Shown here: positions 8,489-17,438 of the stretch, one piece after another
Layout: each line of letters opens with the position of its first letter
Position numbering within the stretch: position 1 is the first letter of the stretch
NCBI RefSeq assembly: GCF_003443995.1
Contig: NZ_QWEY01000003.1
Span: forward strand, 1-64,000
From: Pseudotabrizicola alkalilacus
GTDB lineage: Bacteria > Pseudomonadota > Alphaproteobacteria > Rhodobacterales > Rhodobacteraceae
DNA: 64,000 bases
Direction of reading: 5' to 3'
The notes under the pieces: generated by a model
Told to the model about the DNA's origin: nothing
Database searches by the model: none
What the model saw: only the letters and a program-made list of their open reading frames with translations
Translations under genes and position numbers: made by a program

Positions 8489-9712
8489 TTAGCCAAAAAT
8501 CTCGTGGCAGAATTCCAGCGCGTTGATCAGCGCATCAACCTCGGCCTCGGTGTTGTACATCGCAAATGAGGCCCGGCACGTTGCGCCCACCCCCATATGC
8601 GCCATCAGCGGCATGGCGCAATGCGTGCCCGCGCGCACCGCGATGCCGCGTTTGTCGAGGATGGTGCTGATGTCATGTGCATGGGCCGCCCCTGTCAGCG
8701 TAAAGCTGAAAATCGCGCCCTTTGTTGCCGAATTGCCCTGAATGTTCAGCCAGTTGAGGCCGGAAAGCTGGTGTTGCGCATAGTCGCGCAACCGGCGCTC
8801 ATGCGCGGCAATCCGGTCCATCCCGATGTCCATCAGATAGGACAGCGCAACACCCAGCCCGGTCTGCTGCACAATGCCCGGCGTGCCGGCCTCAAACTTC
8901 ATCGGCGGGTCATTGTAGCTGATGGCATCGCGCGTGACTTCGCGGATCATGTCGCCGCCGCCGAGGAACGGTCGCATCTCATCCATCCTGTCACGACGGA
9001 TGAAGATCGCGCCAGAACCGCTTGGCCCGTATAGCTTATGTCCGGTGATGGCAAAGAAATCGCAGCCCATCGCCTGCACATCAATGGGCATATGCACCGC
9101 CGATTGCGAGCCATCCACCAGCGTCGCCACCCCCCGCGCGCGCGCGGCATGGCAGATGCTGGCGACATCGACCACGGTGCCGGTGACGTTCGACATCTGG
9201 GTGATCGCGACCAGCTTGGTACGCGGACCGATGGCGTCGATCACCGCCTGCGGGTCCAGATCGCCATTGGCATCGCAGTCGACCCATTTCAGCACCACGC
9301 CCTGCCGTTCGCGCAGGAAATGCCAGGGCACGATATTGGCGTGATGCTCCATGATGCTGAGCACAATCTCATCGCCCGGCTGAAGCCGCGGCGCCGCCCA
9401 GGCATAGGACACCAGATTGATGGCTTCGGTCGTGCCGGTGGTAAACACGATCTCGTCTTCGGATCCTGCATTCAGGAACCGCGCGATGATGCCGCGCACC
9501 GATTCATACTTATCGGTGGCAAGGTTGGAAAGGTAGTGCAACCCCCTGTGAACATTGGCATATTCCATCGAATAGGCCTTGGTCACCGCGTCGATCACGC
9601 ATTGCGGTTTCTGCGCAGATGCGCCGTTGTCCAGATAGACCAGCGGCTTGCCATTGACCTGCCGCGACAGGATCGGAAAATCGGCGCGGAGGGTTGCGAT
9701 ATCAAGGGTCAT
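8489..9712 (-). CDS. sufS: SufS-type cysteine desulfurase
   Basis: This 407-residue PLP enzyme removes sulfur from cysteine for Fe-S cluster assembly. Visible features are the PLP Lys226 in ITGHKLYGPSG, the substrate-binding TTGTTEAIN segment near residue 91, and the active-site Cys365 in RAGTHCAMP, all typical of group II (SufS/CsdA) desulfurases. Its ATG overlaps the stop of the upstream Yip1-like gene (TGATG). It is the last gene of the SUF operon seen here. No sufE, sufU, sufA or sufT follows; a tRNA gene comes next. Confidence 0.95.
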   Translation of the reverse strand: MTLDIATLRADFPILSRQVNGKPLVYLDNGASAQKPQCVIDAVTKAYSMEYANVHRGLHYLSNLATDKYESVRGIIARFLNAGSEDEIVFTTGTTEAINLVSYAWAAPRLQPGDEIVLSIMEHHANIVPWHFLRERQGVVLKWVDCDANGDLDPQAVIDAIGPRTKLVAITQMSNVTGTVVDVASICHAARARGVATLVDGSQSAVHMPIDVQAMGCDFFAITGHKLYGPSGSGAIFIRRDRMDEMRPFLGGGDMIREVTRDAISYNDPPMKFEAGTPGIVQQTGLGVALSYLMDIGMDRIAAHERRLRDYAQHQLSGLNWLNIQGNSATKGAIFSFTLTGAAHAHDISTILDKRGIAVRAGTHCAMPLMAHMGVGATCRASFAMYNTEAEVDALINALEFCHEIFG

Positions 9713-10296
9713 CAGATCATCGGCCCCATGAACGGGATCAGCACCAGTGCCAGAATGAAGCCGACCGCAATCAGCGTCAGCAGCACGCCCAGAAACGTCA
9801 GCAGCACGGATTTGAACCCGTGAAGTTCGGCCACGAAGTTACTCAGAAGCCAAAGAAAAATCCCGACCGAGATATATCCCACCAGCACCGAGACCGGGGG
9901 CAACAGCACCTGGCTTACAATCTGCACCACCTGCAGGATCAAAAGGATGAACTGCAGCCAGATCATCAGGATCAGCGCATCCTCGAACCGGCCGGTGCCA
10001 CCGCGCCAGCGCCCGACCCAATGGATCACGAACACCGCCGCCAGCATCAACCCGCCCTGCATCACCGCACTGGTCAGCGGGCTGGACATTGCCCCCGCCA
10101 TTGTCTGCCGCACCTCTGCCGGCATCAGCGCAAAGGCCAGATGCGCCAGAATGGCCGAAGTCACCGCCATCAGCGCCAGCGCCACCCAGCGCGCCGACAT
10201 CGGCAGATCGGCCTGCATCACCATCCGCGCGCCCATCCGCGGATTTTGCACGGTAAAGCGCGCCAGTGACAGCAAGGATGACAGCGACAGGTCCAT
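9712..10296 (-). CDS. Yip1-family multispanning membrane protein
   Basis: This 194-residue protein has about five hydrophobic segments separated by short loops, and an amphipathic N terminus beginning MDLSLSSLLSLARFTVQNPR, which is typical of bacterial Yip1-domain proteins. The function of this family in bacteria is unknown. It sits between sufD and sufS: its start follows the stop of the other Yip1-like gene immediately and its stop overlaps the sufS start, so it is made together with the SUF machinery. A link of Fe-S assembly to the membrane is conjecture. Confidence 0.8.
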   Translation of the reverse strand: MDLSLSSLLSLARFTVQNPRMGARMVMQADLPMSARWVALALMAVTSAILAHLAFALMPAEVRQTMAGAMSSPLTSAVMQGGLMLAAVFVIHWVGRWRGGTGRFEDALILMIWLQFILLILQVVQIVSQVLLPPVSVLVGYISVGIFLWLLSNFVAELHGFKSVLLTFLGVLLTLIAVGFILALVLIPFMGPMI

Positions 10297-10773
10297 TCAG
10301 CGTTCCACTTCGATCAGGGCCTGCGCCCAGAAAATCACAAAGACCAGCCCCGCGATGACCCCCACCGCCGTCAGCGCCGGACCGGGGCCAATCATGCCCG
10401 CCACCAGCCCTTGGAGCAGCATCAGCGGTGTCACCGCCACCAGCGACCAGAACAGCGCGATGCGCGCGCCATACCAACTGCCCCTGCCCCCAAGCGCCCG
10501 TGCGACCAGACGGCCGACCGCTGCCAGACCATACCACAGCGGAATCGTCGCCAACAGCGCCAGCCCTATGGCCAAAAGTCGCGGCGCAACCGGCGTATTG
10601 CCATCGGCAAAGGCCGCGCGCGAGGCGGCAGGCCATTGCGCGACAAAGGCCAGCACCAGAAACGCCACCAACAGGCTGAAGGCAAAGGGTTCTGACCGTC
10701 CGCGCGCCAGATGCCTGCGCACCACAACGCGCGGACGCCGCCAGCTTTCAACGATGTCGGTGGTGATCGACAT
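10297..10773 (-). CDS. Second Yip1-like membrane protein
   Basis: This 158-residue protein has about four predicted membrane spans after a basic N-terminal amphipathic stretch (residues 1-30). It looks like a shorter relative of the next gene; both begin with a helix and a short basic loop. Its ATG overlaps the sufD stop (TGATG), so translation is probably coupled. No enzymatic motif is visible. The identity as Yip1-like is less certain than for its neighbour. Confidence 0.7.
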   Translation of the reverse strand: MSITTDIVESWRRPRVVVRRHLARGRSEPFAFSLLVAFLVLAFVAQWPAASRAAFADGNTPVAPRLLAIGLALLATIPLWYGLAAVGRLVARALGGRGSWYGARIALFWSLVAVTPLMLLQGLVAGMIGPGPALTAVGVIAGLVFVIFWAQALIEVER

Positions 10774-12059
10774 CAGTGTTCATGGCGTTGCAGCCAGCCT
10801 TCCAGCCGGGAGCGGATGTCTTCGGCAATCGCCTCATCCTCGATCTCGCCGATGGCTTCGGCAAGAAACGCCAGAACCAGCAAGCTTTGCGCCATGCGCT
10901 TGGGCACGCCCCGCGATTGCAGGTAGAACAAGGCCGTGTCGTCGATCGCGCCCGAGGTGCTGCCGTGGCTGCACTTCACGTCATCGGCGTAGATTTCCAG
11001 CTCCGGCTTGGCAAGGAACTGGCTGTCCCCATCCAGCAAAAGACTTTGGCTGATCTGATAACCATCGGTCTTTTGCGCGCCCTGTTTCACCAGGATCTTG
11101 CCCTGAAACACGCCAACGGCACCGTTCATCAGCACCTTCTTGAACACCTGACGGCTTTCACAGCGCTGGCCTTCGTGGGTCATGAACACGGTGTCATCGT
11201 GGTGAAAGGTGCCGTCGCCCACCGCAGCCCCTGCGACATGGGCCACGCCATCATCGCCGACCAGTTCGATGATCTGCTCGTTCCGGGTCAGGCAGCCATT
11301 GGCGGTCAGGGTGAAGGACTTGAACAACGCCCCTGCCCCGACACGCGCAAAAACATGCGTCACCGCCCGGCGTTCGTGGTCACGACCCTGCGCGCGGATG
11401 TGGTGGAAACGCGCGCCATCGGCAACCTCGACCTCCATCACCTTCGTCACCCGCGCGGCGGCGGGGCCATTTTCCAGAATGGTCAGTTCGGCGTCTTTTT
11501 CCAGCTTGATGCAATGATGGATCAAGGCATCAGAAGTCACTGATGTATGATGATAAATCAGAGAAATCGGCCGGGCCGCCTTTGCGGTCGCGCGGATCAG
11601 AAAGCCCTCGGAGGCATAGGCGGTGTTGAGCGTGGCCAGCGGGCGCTGCACCGGGGTCTGGCCCCGGGTTTCCAGCACACCATAGATGTCGCGCGCCCAA
11701 TGGATATCGACGCCGTCGGCCTGCGACAGCGAGGTGATTTCCACCCCGGCCAGCGTCGGGTCATCCGACTGCGCCGGATCGAACACACCATCGACAAACA
11801 CCAGTTTCAGTGCGTCGATGCCGTCAAACGCCGGCGCCTCATCGCCCGCATCGAACAGCGCGGCGGGGGTCGGCGTGGCCGAGGTCAGGCTGGCCGGATC
11901 GGTGTAGCGCCAGTATTCATCGCGCTTTGTCGGCAGGCCCATTGCCGCCAGACGGGCCACAGCATCGCGCCGGGCAGCCCCAAGCCAACCGCTGCCACCA
12001 GCGGTCAGCGCCGCTGTGCGCGCCGTCAGCGCATCGGTTTTGGTCTGCGCCAGTGCCAT
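10773..12059 (-). CDS. sufD: Fe-S cluster assembly scaffold SufD
   Basis: The 428-residue SufD subunit of the SufBC2D scaffold. Recognisable parts are the N-terminal KRDEYWRYTD and, near the C-terminal end, the conserved SufB/D core with KCSHGSTSGAID and FYLQSRGV. The start is the ATG at 12059, which shares its A with the sufC stop (TGATG); a GTG three bases earlier is also possible. It is encoded directly after sufC and before two Yip1-like genes. It probably binds SufC and contributes to nascent cluster formation in the cytoplasm. Confidence 0.95.
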   Translation of the reverse strand: MALAQTKTDALTARTAALTAGGSGWLGAARRDAVARLAAMGLPTKRDEYWRYTDPASLTSATPTPAALFDAGDEAPAFDGIDALKLVFVDGVFDPAQSDDPTLAGVEITSLSQADGVDIHWARDIYGVLETRGQTPVQRPLATLNTAYASEGFLIRATAKAARPISLIYHHTSVTSDALIHHCIKLEKDAELTILENGPAAARVTKVMEVEVADGARFHHIRAQGRDHERRAVTHVFARVGAGALFKSFTLTANGCLTRNEQIIELVGDDGVAHVAGAAVGDGTFHHDDTVFMTHEGQRCESRQVFKKVLMNGAVGVFQGKILVKQGAQKTDGYQISQSLLLDGDSQFLAKPELEIYADDVKCSHGSTSGAIDDTALFYLQSRGVPKRMAQSLLVLAFLAEAIGEIEDEAIAEDIRSRLEGWLQRHEH

Positions 12060-12814
12060 CACTCCGCCTCCGCCAACAGGGCGGCGTAGCCGTTGTGCTC
12101 TACCTCCAGCGCCAGTTCGGGACCGCCGGACTTGATGATGCGGCCAGCGGCCATGATGTGCACAACATCAGGTTTGATATGGTCCAGAAGCCGTTGATAA
12201 TGCGTGATAACAAGGAAAGACCGCCCGGCGTCGCGCAGGGCATTCACGCCTTCGGACACCAGTTTCATCGCATCAACGTCAAGACCGGAATCAGTCTCGT
12301 CCAGGATGCACATCCGGGGTTCCAGCATCGCCATCTGCAAAATCTCGTTGCGCTTTTTCTCGCCGCCAGAAAAGCCGACGTTGACCGGGCGCTTGAGCAT
12401 TTCGGCGTCGATCTTCAGATCCTTGGCCTTGGCCCGCACGGTTTTCAGGAAATCCCCTGCCGACAGCTCATCTTCGCCGCGCGCTTTGCGCTGTGCGTTC
12501 ACAGCGGTGCGCAGAAAGGTCATGTTGCCGACGCCGGGGATCTCGACCGGATACTGGAATGCCAGAAACAGCCCTGCCGCGGCGCGCGCTTCGGGTTCCA
12601 TCTCCAGCAGCTCTTCGCCTTGTAGCGTGGCGCTGCCTTCGGTCACCTCGTACCCCTCACGGCCCGCCAGAACATAGGACAGTGTGGATTTGCCCGACCC
12701 GTTCGGCCCCATGATGGCATGCACTTCGCCCGGCCCGATCTTCAGATCGACACCGTTCAGGATGACTTTATCCTCTTCTTCAAGTTTGACGTGCAGGTTT
12801 TTGATTTCCAACAT
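12059..12814 (-). CDS. sufC: Fe-S assembly ATPase SufC
   Basis: A 251-residue ABC-type ATPase. Walker A GPNGSGKST is at residues 37-45, the signature SGGEKKRNEI is near 150, and Walker B CILDETDSGLD is near 172; the SGGEKKR form and the ETDSGLD segment are typical of SufC. It drives conformational change in SufBD. The start is supported by the conserved N terminus (MLEIKNLHVKLEE). The 40-base gap before it separates it from the methyltransferase-like gene. Confidence 0.97.
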   Translation of the reverse strand: MLEIKNLHVKLEEEDKVILNGVDLKIGPGEVHAIMGPNGSGKSTLSYVLAGREGYEVTEGSATLQGEELLEMEPEARAAAGLFLAFQYPVEIPGVGNMTFLRTAVNAQRKARGEDELSAGDFLKTVRAKAKDLKIDAEMLKRPVNVGFSGGEKKRNEILQMAMLEPRMCILDETDSGLDVDAMKLVSEGVNALRDAGRSFLVITHYQRLLDHIKPDVVHIMAAGRIIKSGGPELALEVEHNGYAALLAEAE

Positions 12815-12854
12815 TTTTCGGCCTCTTGGTATTCTGTCCCGGCGCTTGGCGCCC

Positions 12855-13445
12855 TTATTGCGGTTTCAAAAACCAGCCCATCACCCAGGCCAGTTTGTCG
12901 GCGGGAATGGAGCTGGGTTCCAGATGAAATTCGGCCATGCGGCCATGGATCGTCACCGGGCGGAACATCGCCTCGATGGCGTGATAGGGTTCCCGCCCGG
13001 CGTAATCGTCAAACAGGACGGTCACCGGGCGGGTGATGCGAAAGGCTGTGGCCAGCAGGCAGGCCGGGCGAAAGCGACCGTCGATCAGCACCAGATCGGG
13101 GTGGCGAAACCGGGGATGATCCCAGATATCAAGGGCATAGCCGGGGAACTTGCGAAACGCTTTTTGCCCGGTCGGCATGCCCCATTTGCCGGTCGGACCG
13201 ATATCGGCGTGGTGCAGCACCACTTCGGCCTTGGGCGGGTGCTGGGCGAACCAGTCACGCATCCCGTCCAGCCATTCGGCGTCGCTTTCGACCGAAAGCA
13301 CGGTCTTGCCCATCTCGGCCGCCATCAGCGTCGAGCCGCCCGAGCCATATTCCAGCACCACCTGCGCCTTGTGCAACGCAACGGCGAGTGCCGCCGCCTC
13401 GACATCCGGCAGGGTCACGATCGGGCGGTCGACAAGCTTAACCAT
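12855..13445 (-). CDS. Methyltransferase-like protein embedded in the SUF operon
   Basis: This 196-residue protein has a Rossmann-type N half: VLEYGSGGSTLMAAE near residue 31 resembles motif I (E/DxGxGxG) of SAM-dependent methyltransferases, followed by TVLSVESDAEWLDGM, which fits the acidic motif II that binds ribose. LVLIDGRFRP near 117 and TVLFDDYAGRE near 141 also fit the fold. No substrate is known. The only possible ATG (13445) lies inside a perfect hairpin without a visible ribosome-binding site. A frame-shifted micro-ORF overlaps the start. Its position between sufB and sufC suggests a role tied to SUF, but this is unproven. Confidence 0.7.
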   Translation of the reverse strand: MVKLVDRPIVTLPDVEAAALAVALHKAQVVLEYGSGGSTLMAAEMGKTVLSVESDAEWLDGMRDWFAQHPPKAEVVLHHADIGPTGKWGMPTGQKAFRKFPGYALDIWDHPRFRHPDLVLIDGRFRPACLLATAFRITRPVTVLFDDYAGREPYHAIEAMFRPVTIHGRMAEFHLEPSSIPADKLAWVMGWFLKPQ

Positions 13446-13466
13446 GGCGCGGGGCCATGGTTAAGC
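13436..13466. repeat. Perfect hairpin covering a start codon
   Basis: GCTTAACCATGGC (13436-13448) and its exact complement GCCATGGTTAAGC (13454-13466) flank a 5-base loop. The ATG of the methyltransferase-like gene (13445-13443, minus) is in one arm. In the other arm the same strand has another ATG (13458) that opens a six-codon reading frame, MAPRHG, ending at 13438 across the real start. Each arm also reads TTAACCAT, the half-site bound by CtrA in related bacteria, but the spacing is not that of a full site. No T-run follows, so it is not a simple terminator of sufB. Confidence 0.85.
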
Positions 13467-13525
13467 GATCCTGTGCCGCCGGGTCGTTCATGAGGATCAT
13501 CGCGTAAGCCATTGTTCCGCAGCCG

Positions 13526-15037
13526 TTATCCGACAGAGCCTTCAAGCGAGATCGCCACCAGCGCCTGTGCTTCCATCGCGAACTCCATCGGCAAGGCCTG
13601 CAGCACATCCTTGCAGAAGCCGTTTACCACCAGGGCGACCGCCTCTTCCTCATCCATCCCGCGCGAGCGGCAGTAGAACAGCTGATCTTCGTCCACCTTG
13701 GAGGTGGTCGCCTCATGTTCCACCCGGCTGGAGTTGTTCTTGACCTCGATATAGGGCACCGTATGCGCGCCGCATTTATCGCCGATCAGCAGGCTGTCAC
13801 ACTGGGTGTAATTGCGGCTGTCGGTGGCCTTTGGGTGCATCGACACGAGGCCCCGATAGGTGTTCTGCGCCCGGCCCGCAGAGATGCCCTTGGACACGAT
13901 GCGCGATTTGGTGCGTTTGCCCAGATGGATCATCTTGGTGCCGGTGTCGGCTTGCTGGGCGTTATTGGCGATGGCAATCGAATAGAACTCGCCCTGTGAA
14001 TCGTCGCCGCGCAGGATGCAGGACGGGTATTTCCAGGTGATCGCCGAGCCGGTTTCGACCTGCGTCCACATCACCTTGGCCCGGTCCTCGCGGCAATCAG
14101 CGCGCTTGGTGACAAAGTTGTAGATGCCGCCGACACCGTTTTCATCGCCCGGATACCAGTTCTGCACGGTCGAATATTTGACCTCGGCATCCTCCAGGAT
14201 CACGATTTCCACCACGGCAGCATGTAGCTGGTGGGTGTCGCGTTTCGGCGCGGTGCAGCCCTCCAGATACGAAACATAGCCGCCCCGGTCGCAGATGATC
14301 AGCGTGCGTTCAAACTGGCCGGTGTTTTCGGCGTTGATGCGGAAATAGGTCGACAGCTCCATCGGGCAGCGGGTGCCCGGTGGGATGTAGACGAAAGAAC
14401 CATCGGAAAACACAGCAGAATTCAGCGTGGCAAAGAAGTTGTCCGACTGCGGCACGACCGTGCCCAGATATTTCTGCACCAGCTCCGGGTGTTCCCGCAC
14501 CGCCTCGGAGATCGAGCAGAAGATCACGCCAGCCTTGGCCAATTCCTTCTTGAACGTGGTGCCAAGCGACACGGAATCGAACACCGCATCGACCGCGACC
14601 TTGCGCTCACCGCCCTCGGGGGCCTCTACTCCGGCCAGAAGTGCTTGTTCCTTCAGCGGAATACCCAGCTTGGCATAGGTGGCCAGCAGCTTGGGGTCAA
14701 CCTCATCCAGCGACTTTGGCTTGACGGCCATGCTCTTGGGTTTGGCGTAATAATACTGATCCTGATAGTCGATGGCGGGGTAATTCAGCATCGCCCAACG
14801 CGGCTCTTCCATCTTGACCCAGCGGCGATAGGCGGCGAGGCGCCAGTCAAGCATCCACTGGGGTTCTTCGTTTTTCGAGCTGATCAGCCGTACGATGTCT
14901 TCGGAGACGCCCTTTGGGGCATAATCCATCTCGATATCGGTTTCCCAGCCGTGTTTATACTTGCCGGACATCGCCTGCACGGTTTCGATCGTTTCGCGAT
15001 CCACACCTTCACGCACTTCTGTCTCAACAACGTCCAT
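13526..15037 (-). CDS. sufB: Fe-S cluster assembly protein SufB
   Basis: The 503-residue SufB scaffold subunit that receives sulfur and, with SufC and SufD, builds the cluster. The length and conserved core fit the family: [21 protein letters not shown] near 255, the FEDKxx-like [19 protein letters not shown] region, and [27 protein letters not shown] near 430 with the Cys and His used in cluster formation. The ribosome-binding site AAAGGA lies 8 bases before ATG 15037. It is preceded by a cysteine desulfurase gene with 42 bases between. Confidence 0.97.
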   Translation of the reverse strand: MDVVETEVREGVDRETIETVQAMSGKYKHGWETDIEMDYAPKGVSEDIVRLISSKNEEPQWMLDWRLAAYRRWVKMEEPRWAMLNYPAIDYQDQYYYAKPKSMAVKPKSLDEVDPKLLATYAKLGIPLKEQALLAGVEAPEGGERKVAVDAVFDSVSLGTTFKKELAKAGVIFCSISEAVREHPELVQKYLGTVVPQSDNFFATLNSAVFSDGSFVYIPPGTRCPMELSTYFRINAENTGQFERTLIICDRGGYVSYLEGCTAPKRDTHQLHAAVVEIVILEDAEVKYSTVQNWYPGDENGVGGIYNFVTKRADCREDRAKVMWTQVETGSAITWKYPSCILRGDDSQGEFYSIAIANNAQQADTGTKMIHLGKRTKSRIVSKGISAGRAQNTYRGLVSMHPKATDSRNYTQCDSLLIGDKCGAHTVPYIEVKNNSSRVEHEATTSKVDEDQLFYCRSRGMDEEEAVALVVNGFCKDVLQALPMEFAMEAQALVAISLEGSVG

Positions 15038-15079
15038 CGGACTATTCCTTTATTCTATCAGGGTCTTGCAACCCGTTAT

Positions 15080-16123
15080 TCACGCAGCGCGCGCCAACGC
15101 ACGGGCGTAAGCGGCCGCCCAACCTTCGGCAAAGCGCAACACGTCGTCGCGCGTGATGCCGGGGCCGATTGAAATCCGGATTGCCTGAGCGGCCAACCCG
15201 TCATCAAACCCCATCGCCCGCAGCACCCGGCTTGCCCGGACCTTGCCGCTGGAACAGGCCGAGCCTGCCGAGACGGCATAGCCCGCCAGATCCATCGCCA
15301 TCACCTGCGTCTCGCCCTTCCAACCGGGTGCGATCAGGCAGATCGTGTTCGGCAGCCGGGACGCTTCTTTCCCGACTGAAATAGTATTGTTTGCGAGGCC
15401 CGACAATGCTGAATCTAGAATATTTCTAATTTCCGCCACCTCATCCCAGACACCATTGGCCAGATCGCGCGCCGCCGCCTCAGCCGCTGCGGCAAAGCCA
15501 GCAATGCCGATCAGGTTCTCGGTCCCGGCCCTGCGGCCCATTTCCTGACCGCCACCGCGCAATTGTGCCGAGGTTTCAAGGCCCTGGCGCAGCACGAGTG
15601 CCCCCACGCCCTTTGGCCCGCCCAGCTTGTGCGCCGAGACCATGCCCATGTCGCAACCCAGCCAGTTGAAGGCCAGCGGCACCTTGCCAAAGGCTTGCGT
15701 CAGGTCTGACAGCGCCAGCCCTTGCGGCAGGGTCTGCACAATTCCGGTCTCGGAATTGGCCAGCTGGATGGCAGATTCGCGCGGCACATTCGCCTCGATC
15801 CGCCCCGCCGCATCGACCGGCAACAGCGGTTCGCACCAGGCCAGCACCGCGTCATGCTCCACCTCGGAACAGGCCAGATCGCGCCCGGCAGAGGCCAGAG
15901 CGGCGGCCTCGGTCGCGCCGGAGGTGAACACAATGTCAGCCCCGTCCGCGCCCAAAGCGGCGGCGAGTTGGGCGCGCGATTTTTCAATCAGCGCCTTGGC
16001 GGCTCGACCTTCGGCATGCACGCTGGACGGGTTGCCGACCAGATCCATGGCCGCGATCATCGCGGCGCGCGCTTCGGGGCGTAAGGGCGTGGTGGCGTTC
16101 CAATCGAGATACAGGCGGGTCAT
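15080..16123 (-). CDS. Cysteine desulfurase (NifS/IscS type) of the SUF operon
   Basis: This 347-residue group I aminotransferase-fold enzyme is shorter than classical IscS (about 400). PLP binds Lys166 in SAHKLGGPKG, and the catalytic Cys290 lies in SAGSACSSGKV, a long mobile loop typical of NifS/IscS. The N-terminal LDWNATTPLRPEA and GNPSSVHAEGR are family hallmarks. It shares the operon with iscR (ATGA overlap at 16120-16123) and sufB, and gives the operon a second desulfurase beside sufS at the other end. Which of the two feeds SufB is not deducible. Confidence 0.9.
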   Translation of the reverse strand: MTRLYLDWNATTPLRPEARAAMIAAMDLVGNPSSVHAEGRAAKALIEKSRAQLAAALGADGADIVFTSGATEAAALASAGRDLACSEVEHDAVLAWCEPLLPVDAAGRIEANVPRESAIQLANSETGIVQTLPQGLALSDLTQAFGKVPLAFNWLGCDMGMVSAHKLGGPKGVGALVLRQGLETSAQLRGGGQEMGRRAGTENLIGIAGFAAAAEAAARDLANGVWDEVAEIRNILDSALSGLANNTISVGKEASRLPNTICLIAPGWKGETQVMAMDLAGYAVSAGSACSSGKVRASRVLRAMGFDDGLAAQAIRISIGPGITRDDVLRFAEGWAAAYARALARAA

Positions 16124-16593
16124 TCCTCATCCACCACGCGGAACAGCGCGGGCACCGCCGGACAGGGCTGCATTTCGTTGCGGATCACATCCGAGAGCCG
16201 GGTCTGGTGCAGGAACACATAGACGTTGGCGCTCAGCCCCTCCCACAGCCGGTTGGTCAGGCTTTGGGCCCGGGTGCCCGACACGCCCCCGCTGGCTCCG
16301 GCCCCGGTGTGCAGCGCATCCACGGTTTCCTCGACCGCCTCCATCACCTCGGAGACGCGGATCTCGGCCGGGGGGCGTGCAAGTTTATAGCCGCCGCCCG
16401 GCCCGCGCACCGCCTCGACCAGACCGGCGCGGCGCAGTTTGACAAACAGCTGCTCCAGATAAGGCAAGGAAATGTCCTGCCGCTTGGCAATGGCGGCCAA
16501 GGAGACCAGCTCTTCGGCTTTGGCCTTTGCCTCCATCAGCGCCAGATCGGCCAGAGCCACCATCGCATAGCGCCCTTTGGTCGAAAGTTTCAT
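16120..16593 (-). CDS. iscR: Rrf2-family regulator IscR with one cysteine
   Basis: The 157-residue Rrf2 winged-helix regulator begins MKLSTKGRYAM at 16593; an upstream in-frame ATG at 16629 would add 12 residues not typical of the family. The HTH is about residues 25-70, including the wing GPGGGYKLARP. The three clustered cysteines that bind the [2Fe-2S] in E. coli IscR are absent: the corresponding segment is HTGAGASGGVSGTRAQS. The only cysteine is Cys144 near the C terminus. The Rhodobacter sphaeroides IscR is described as having a similar unusual, single-cysteine cluster site. It probably represses this SUF operon in response to Fe-S status. Confidence 0.9.
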   Translation of the reverse strand: MKLSTKGRYAMVALADLALMEAKAKAEELVSLAAIAKRQDISLPYLEQLFVKLRRAGLVEAVRGPGGGYKLARPPAEIRVSEVMEAVEETVDALHTGAGASGGVSGTRAQSLTNRLWEGLSANVYVFLHQTRLSDVIRNEMQPCPAVPALFRVVDEE

Positions 16594-16709
16594 AGACAGA
16601 CCCCTGAATGGCGGGAATACCGCCTGCAAATGGATTGACGCGGAACACAGGGACCATTACCTGCATTTGACCCGTAGGCTGGCACCGTCAGTTGTTGACA
16701 CGTCATGCT

Positions 16710-16722
16710 TAGAACGGTTCTA
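16710..16722. promoter_or_regulatory. Palindrome in the iscR / hydrolase intergenic region
   Basis: TAGAACGGTTCTA is a perfect 6-1-6 inverted repeat, 117 bases before the iscR start and 57 before the divergent hydrolase start. TTGACA at 16695-16700 is close by on the plus strand. A candidate operator, for IscR or another iron-responsive repressor; the identity of the binder is inference. Confidence 0.45.
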
Positions 16723-16778
16723 GATAAGCCGAGCGTTACCGTCAAGAAATGCTCGCGGGAAAGACAGGCAGGAAACAC

Positions 16779-17438
16779 ATGCCCGAAGTGATCTTCGCAG
16801 GCCCAGAAGGCCGCCTTGAAGGCCGTTACCACCCGCAGAAGGATCGCGACGCGCCTATTGCCATCGTTTTGCATCCGCATCCTGCCTATGGTGGGACGAT
16901 GAATAACAAGGTGGTGTATAACCTTCACTACGCCTTTTACAATCTGGGCTTTACCGTCCTGCGGTTCAACTTCCGCGGTGTCGGGCGCAGCCAGGGCGAA
17001 TACGATCAGGGCATCGGCGAATTGTCCGACGCGGCAACCGCACTGGATTACCTGCAGTCGATGAACCAGAATGCCAAGCATTGCTGGGTTGCGGGCTTTT
17101 CCTTTGGGGCCTGGATCGGGATGCAGCTCTTGATGCGGCGGCCCGAAATCACCGGATTCATCTCGGTGGCCCCCCCGGCGAACCTGTATGATTTCTCATT
17201 CCTCGCCCCCTGCCCCTCGTCTGGGCTGATAATCAACGGCTCTGCCGACAAGGTGGCGCCGCCAAAAGATACCAAGACGCTGGTGGGCAAGCTGCATGAG
17301 CAAAAGGGCATCACCATCACCCATACCGAGATCGAAGGCGCGGACCATTTCTTCAAGGATGAAGAAACCCATATGAAGCCGATGATCGGAACCGTGTCGG
17401 ATTATGTCCGTCGCCGGTTGGGAGAAGTGTCGCGGTGA
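16779..17438 (+). CDS. Alpha/beta-hydrolase-fold protein
   Basis: This 219-residue protein has an alpha/beta-hydrolase core. HPHPAYGGTMNNKVV near residue 32 provides the oxyanion region, FNFRGVGRSQG follows near 64, and the nucleophile elbow GFSFGAW has Ser near residue 107. Candidate acid and His are in SADKVAPPKD and EGADHFF. The start ATG 16779 has a good ribosome-binding site (AGGAAAC) just upstream; an earlier in-frame ATG (16749) does not. It overlaps the next gene (GTGA at 17435). The substrate is unknown. It is divergent from the SUF operon. Confidence 0.85.
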   Translation: MPEVIFAGPEGRLEGRYHPQKDRDAPIAIVLHPHPAYGGTMNNKVVYNLHYAFYNLGFTVLRFNFRGVGRSQGEYDQGIGELSDAATALDYLQSMNQNAKHCWVAGFSFGAWIGMQLLMRRPEITGFISVAPPANLYDFSFLAPCPSSGLIINGSADKVAPPKDTKTLVGKLHEQKGITITHTEIEGADHFFKDEETHMKPMIGTVSDYVRRRLGEVSR

